From NCBI GenBank assembly GCA_910578975.1, contig CAJTRZ010000011.1, positions 19,737 through 83,736 of the forward strand: a stretch of DNA of 64,000 bases, read 5' to 3'. Every line of letters starts with the position of its first letter. Positions within the stretch are counted from its first letter, which is position 1. This document shows positions 60,916-64,000 of this stretch, one piece after another. The position numbers and the translations under genes are program-made. Source of the stretch: an uncultured Eubacterium sp. (lineage in GTDB: Bacteria; Bacillota; Clostridia; Lachnospirales; Lachnospiraceae). Below the pieces are notes generated by a model. That model did not search any database. It saw nothing but the letters and a program-made list of their open reading frames with translations, and was not told the origin of the DNA.

Positions 60916-63003
60916 TCAACCCCTCTTCTTTAATTTCATCTCAACCTTAAATAAATCTCCATCTAATGTAATTTTAAGTTCTCCATTCTGTCTGTCCATA
61001 ATGCTTCTGGCAATAGACAATCCAAGTCCGCTTCCCTCCGTTGTTCTGGAAACATCCCCCCTGACAAACCTCTCCATCAGTTCGTCAGCACTAAAATTCA
61101 ATGCTCCGGAAGAAATATTTTTAATAAAAACAACTGCATCATTTTCTTCATCAACAATATCAATATAAACGCGGGTACCTGGCATGGCATATTTGCACAC
61201 ATTACTATAAAGATTATCTAAAGCTCTCCATGTTTTTCTTCCGTCAGCACGAACAATAATAGTGTCTCTTGTAATATTTTTAATGACATGCAGTCCACTT
61301 TGTTCAAAACGTTCACTATACTCTGCAAGACTTTGGTTTACCAATTGAACGATATCAATATTTTCTATATTAAGTTCAATCACACCGGAATTCAATTTTG
61401 ATGCTTCTACTAAGTCCTCTGTAAGATTTTTCAATCTCTGAGACTTTCTGTCCAATATGTCCAAATACTCAGAAGCTTTCTCACTGTCCAGTCCATCCGT
61501 TTTAAGTAAATCTACATAATTTATAATAGAAGTGAGTGGCGTTTTTAAATCATGAGAAACATTTGTAATCAATTCCGTCTTCATGCGTTCATTCTTCAAA
61601 CTCGAGGCAACTGCCTTGCTGATTCCATCTCCAATGCCATTAATCGACTCTGTCAGTTTCTGATTGGATTTAAATTTCATCGGAGCTTCAATTTTATTAT
61701 CCACTTCTCCTTCTGCTATTTTTTTTGTTTCTTCTATTATAATCTCTTTTTCTCTAAAATAATTCCAGAGATATACACATCCTGCAATAACCGGAATTCC
61801 CATCCAGAAAAATACACCAAACCAATCCATGGCATACATTCCTGTGAAAGCAATATAGAACAAGGCTCCAATCATTCCCGCCATACCATATAGCACAACC
61901 TTCGTTGTCAGTTTCATATCGTCAGTCATTTTCTTTATCGCTCTTTTTATCTTAAGAAAAACTTTGCCAACAAACATGGTCTGAAGTAAAGTTTTTGTCT
62001 TAATTCTTCTAGCCAGACTCTCAAAAAACTGCAATGCTAGCTCTACCCAGATTAAACTCACGACAGCGATAGGAATAATCAACATATAAATATTTCTTCC
62101 TGCATCCCATGTATTATCTTTAATAATAGAAACAATCATACAATATACAAAAATAAGTGCTATACATGCCATATCCAGCCACAATTTGTCTATTTTGTTT
62201 AATACAACTTCTGAATCTTTTTCTTTTCTCCCTGCTGTAACTAAAAGAATAATAAATGGTATTACTGATAACAAAATAATCAAACCACATATAAACACAT
62301 ATATTAATATCCTGTCTCTAAGAGACTCACTATCCTCTTTTGTAATATTTTTTTCAATGGTCTGTTTTAACTGTCCCAGATAAGTTTTTGCATAATCATC
62401 ATTTGTCTGCATAATAAAAGTTAATTTATTATCTTTGCAGAATTTTTTCAAATCGTCATATGAAATTACCATTCTCCTTGTTTCAATGAAATTTCCCTGA
62501 GCATCCTCTATATCTGCAAAATAATAAAAACTTGAAACATTATCAAATTTTTTGTTATTCATCAATTGAAACATCTGCATGTCAAATGCATCTTTCCCGT
62601 CACCATATATTGCAAATCCATTTTCATCAAATGAAACTGCAACTCCTTTTATGCTATCCGGATTATCCATATTGGTAACAATATTTTCTATCTCATCTTC
62701 CTTTGAAACATAATAAAAAATCCCTGTTTCTTCGAAATTCCAATTCAGATTTTCATCAAATGAAACTTCTTGAAAATTAGCATCCCTGTTTTCTCCTAAC
62801 ATTTTTTTTGCATTCATTTCTACATAAAACTTCCCTAAAACTTGCTGAATTCCAGAAGCATAATGTTCTATATAAATGCTTTTTGCTTCATCCGAAGTCA
62901 TTCCATGGTATTCGATTTCTTCAATAACAATTGCTTTCCCTGCACAGACCATACTTACAACTGCCATTATCAGAATAATAACATGCAGCGCGATTCTCTT
63001 CAT
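60916..63003 (-). CDS. membrane sensor histidine kinase (VanS/PhoR class)
   Basis: A 695-residue kinase: N-terminal helix, an extracellular domain (about 25-225), and a block of about five membrane helices (about 230-425). A linker with EIIIEETKKIAEGEVDNKIEAPM precedes the HisKA helix, LITNVSHDLKTPLTSIINYVDLLKTDG. The catalytic domain has LDNLYSNVCKYAMPG (N-box) and GSGLGLSIARSIM (G2). The large membrane block is unusual compared with simple two-helix kinases. It follows its regulator gene by 14 bp. Signal unknown. Confidence 0.92.
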   Translation of the reverse strand: MKRIALHVIILIMAVVSMVCAGKAIVIEEIEYHGMTSDEAKSIYIEHYASGIQQVLGKFYVEMNAKKMLGENRDANFQEVSFDENLNWNFEETGIFYYVSKEDEIENIVTNMDNPDSIKGVAVSFDENGFAIYGDGKDAFDMQMFQLMNNKKFDNVSSFYYFADIEDAQGNFIETRRMVISYDDLKKFCKDNKLTFIMQTNDDYAKTYLGQLKQTIEKNITKEDSESLRDRILIYVFICGLIILLSVIPFIILLVTAGRKEKDSEVVLNKIDKLWLDMACIALIFVYCMIVSIIKDNTWDAGRNIYMLIIPIAVVSLIWVELALQFFESLARRIKTKTLLQTMFVGKVFLKIKRAIKKMTDDMKLTTKVVLYGMAGMIGALFYIAFTGMYAMDWFGVFFWMGIPVIAGCVYLWNYFREKEIIIEETKKIAEGEVDNKIEAPMKFKSNQKLTESINGIGDGISKAVASSLKNERMKTELITNVSHDLKTPLTSIINYVDLLKTDGLDSEKASEYLDILDRKSQRLKNLTEDLVEASKLNSGVIELNIENIDIVQLVNQSLAEYSERFEQSGLHVIKNITRDTIIVRADGRKTWRALDNLYSNVCKYAMPGTRVYIDIVDEENDAVVFIKNISSGALNFSADELMERFVRGDVSRTTEGSGLGLSIARSIMDRQNGELKITLDGDLFKVEMKLKKRG

Positions 63004-63017
63004 AAATCATATCCTCC

Positions 63018-63710
63018 CTACATTTTTTCAAGCTTATATCCAATTCCCCATACTACCTTCAAGTATCTTGGTTCCTTTGGATTAATTTCAATTTTCTCAC
63101 GGATATGTCTGATATGTACAGCTACCGTATTGTCCGCCGCCACAGCTTCTTCGTTCCATACGTTCTCATAAATCTGTTCAATGGTATACACACGTCCCGG
63201 ATTTTTCACTAATAACAGTAAAATATTATACTCCACAGGTGTGAGTTTCACACTTTCCCCATCTACCGTAACCTGCTTTGTCTCATCATTCACTTCTAAT
63301 CCTCCAACAGTATATACCTTCTCTCCCTGCTGTGTCATGCTTCCCAGTTTTGTGTAACGTCTTAGCTGTGATTTCACTCTAGCAATCAGTTCCAATGGAT
63401 TAAATGGTTTTGTGACATAATCATCTGCCCCTACATCCAATCCTATCACCTTATCGGAATCTTCTGACTTTGCCGACAAAATAATGATTGGGATACAACT
63501 CTCCTCTCTTATCTTCAAGGTCGCTCTGATTCCATCAAGTCTTGGCATCATAACATCAATCAGTAATAAATGAATTTCTTCACTTTTCAGTTTTTCTATT
63601 GCCTCTACTCCATCATAAGCCTTTATTACATTGTAACCTTCTTTTGTCAGATAAATGTCAATCGCCTCTACAATCTCTTTGTCATCATCACACACTAAAA
63701 TATTGTACAT
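63018..63710 (-). CDS. OmpR/PhoB-family response regulator
   Basis: A 230-residue regulator. Receiver: ILVCDDDKEI, phospho-Asp in LLLIDVMMPRLDG, SAK and TKPFNPLEL. Winged-helix domain: VNDETKQVTVDGESVKLTPVEYNILLLLVKNPGRVYT, NTVAVHIRHIREKIE and VWGIGYKLEK. Close in style to VanR/RegX-type clostridial regulators. First gene of the two-component operon. Targets cannot be identified here. Confidence 0.95.
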   Translation of the reverse strand: MYNILVCDDDKEIVEAIDIYLTKEGYNVIKAYDGVEAIEKLKSEEIHLLLIDVMMPRLDGIRATLKIREESCIPIIILSAKSEDSDKVIGLDVGADDYVTKPFNPLELIARVKSQLRRYTKLGSMTQQGEKVYTVGGLEVNDETKQVTVDGESVKLTPVEYNILLLLVKNPGRVYTIEQIYENVWNEEAVAADNTVAVHIRHIREKIEINPKEPRYLKVVWGIGYKLEKM

Positions 63711-63949
63711 ATCAGTTCCTCCGCTCTTCGCAATCTTCCGATTACTTATTTATAGGATATAATTTATTTCTTAATAGAAACAAAATAAATTTCTTAAGAT
63801 TTTATGAATCTCTTTTTTTCATTTTATCAAAAAGACTATTCCCCTTCAACTTTACAATTCCGGTTTGTAGAGGTGGGGAGAATATAAAAGAATACACTTG
63901 AAAACTGAATTTTAGAAACATTTGTTAATAGAAAAAAGAGAATTAATTT

Positions 63950-64000
63950 TTAAGCACCGACTTCATTTTCGAAAAAATCTTGATGATTTTTTCTCAAGTA
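63950..64000 (-). CDS. possible C-terminal end of a gene entering from the right
   Basis: A minus-strand frame is open from the right edge to a TAA at 63952-63950 and reads YLRKNHQDFFENEVGA. With only 16 residues the identity is unknown and it may be chance. The remaining sequence 63711-63949 shows nothing I can assign beyond the regulator's promoter region. Confidence 0.25.
   Translation of the reverse strand, partial: YLRKNHQDFFENEVGA

Overview
The window reads as a chromosomal segment of a low-GC Gram-positive anaerobe, most likely a member of the Clostridia close to Lachnospiraceae. This rests on A+T-rich intergenic DNA, strong AGGAGG-type ribosome binding sites, a str operon ordered rpsL-rpsG-fusA-tuf, Gram-positive lipoprotein and Lys-rich secreted protein styles, and several families common in gut Clostridia (DUF6320, DUF3737, LytTR/DUF3021, XXXLXXG heptad protein). 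No rRNA, tRNA, CRISPR array, prophage or intact insertion sequence was recognised. Most genes are on the minus strand.

Layout. 1-6400: a truncated DUF3737 gene, a TraX-family membrane protein, a GH13 protein that appears to have lost its catalytic residues, then a plus-strand pair of an ABC-F ATPase with one degenerate ATP site and an alpha/beta hydrolase. 6469-16605: housekeeping, with pheA, a folate block (folBK, folP, folE, folC), an SH3 membrane protein, a DUF1292 protein, a UvrD-like helicase, an EEP-fold hydrolase and gltX. 16747-24171: a small XRE regulator cassette, a P-loop kinase, a SecB-like chaperone directly downstream of a 1529-residue secreted metallophosphatase, and a cytidylate-kinase-like protein. 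24284-30435: a decayed MMPL remnant, an intact MMPL exporter, a heptad-repeat lipoprotein and a TetR regulator with large dyad sites. 30498-43436: a mosaic of small accessory genes, including HAD, GtrA, an acetyltransferase pair, xth, an ANT-like/VOC/Lsa-like ABC-F trio, a thioesterase, DUF305, GyrI-like, esterase, GNAT, maltose acetyltransferase-like and NUDIX genes.

43441-46138 holds an agr-like regulatory locus: a GHKL sensor kinase, a LytTR response regulator split by a frameshift, and two near-identical 21-bp-period LytTR operators. One drives the locus. The other drives a short terminated transcript of unknown function. A third operator with the same geometry precedes an ABC-2 transporter/LytTR/DUF3021 operon at 51978-54652. 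Between them lie a base-excision and alkylation repair cluster (mutY, hypoxanthine-DNA glycosylase, MGMT-like) and a YyaL protein. The XRE cassette recurs at 51557-51928.

55236-56176 is gene-poor: a DUF1697 remnant and a hairpin-dense element with its own terminator. 56177-60801 is the str operon, preceded by an OmpR-type two-component system (60916-63710).

The most unusual signals are the shared LytTR promoter geometry with an orphan small transcript and a kinase RBS held in a hairpin, the matched degeneracy of one composite ATP site in the ABC-F protein, the residue-stripped GH13 protein, and two candidate structured RNAs (51421-51512 and 55829-56084).
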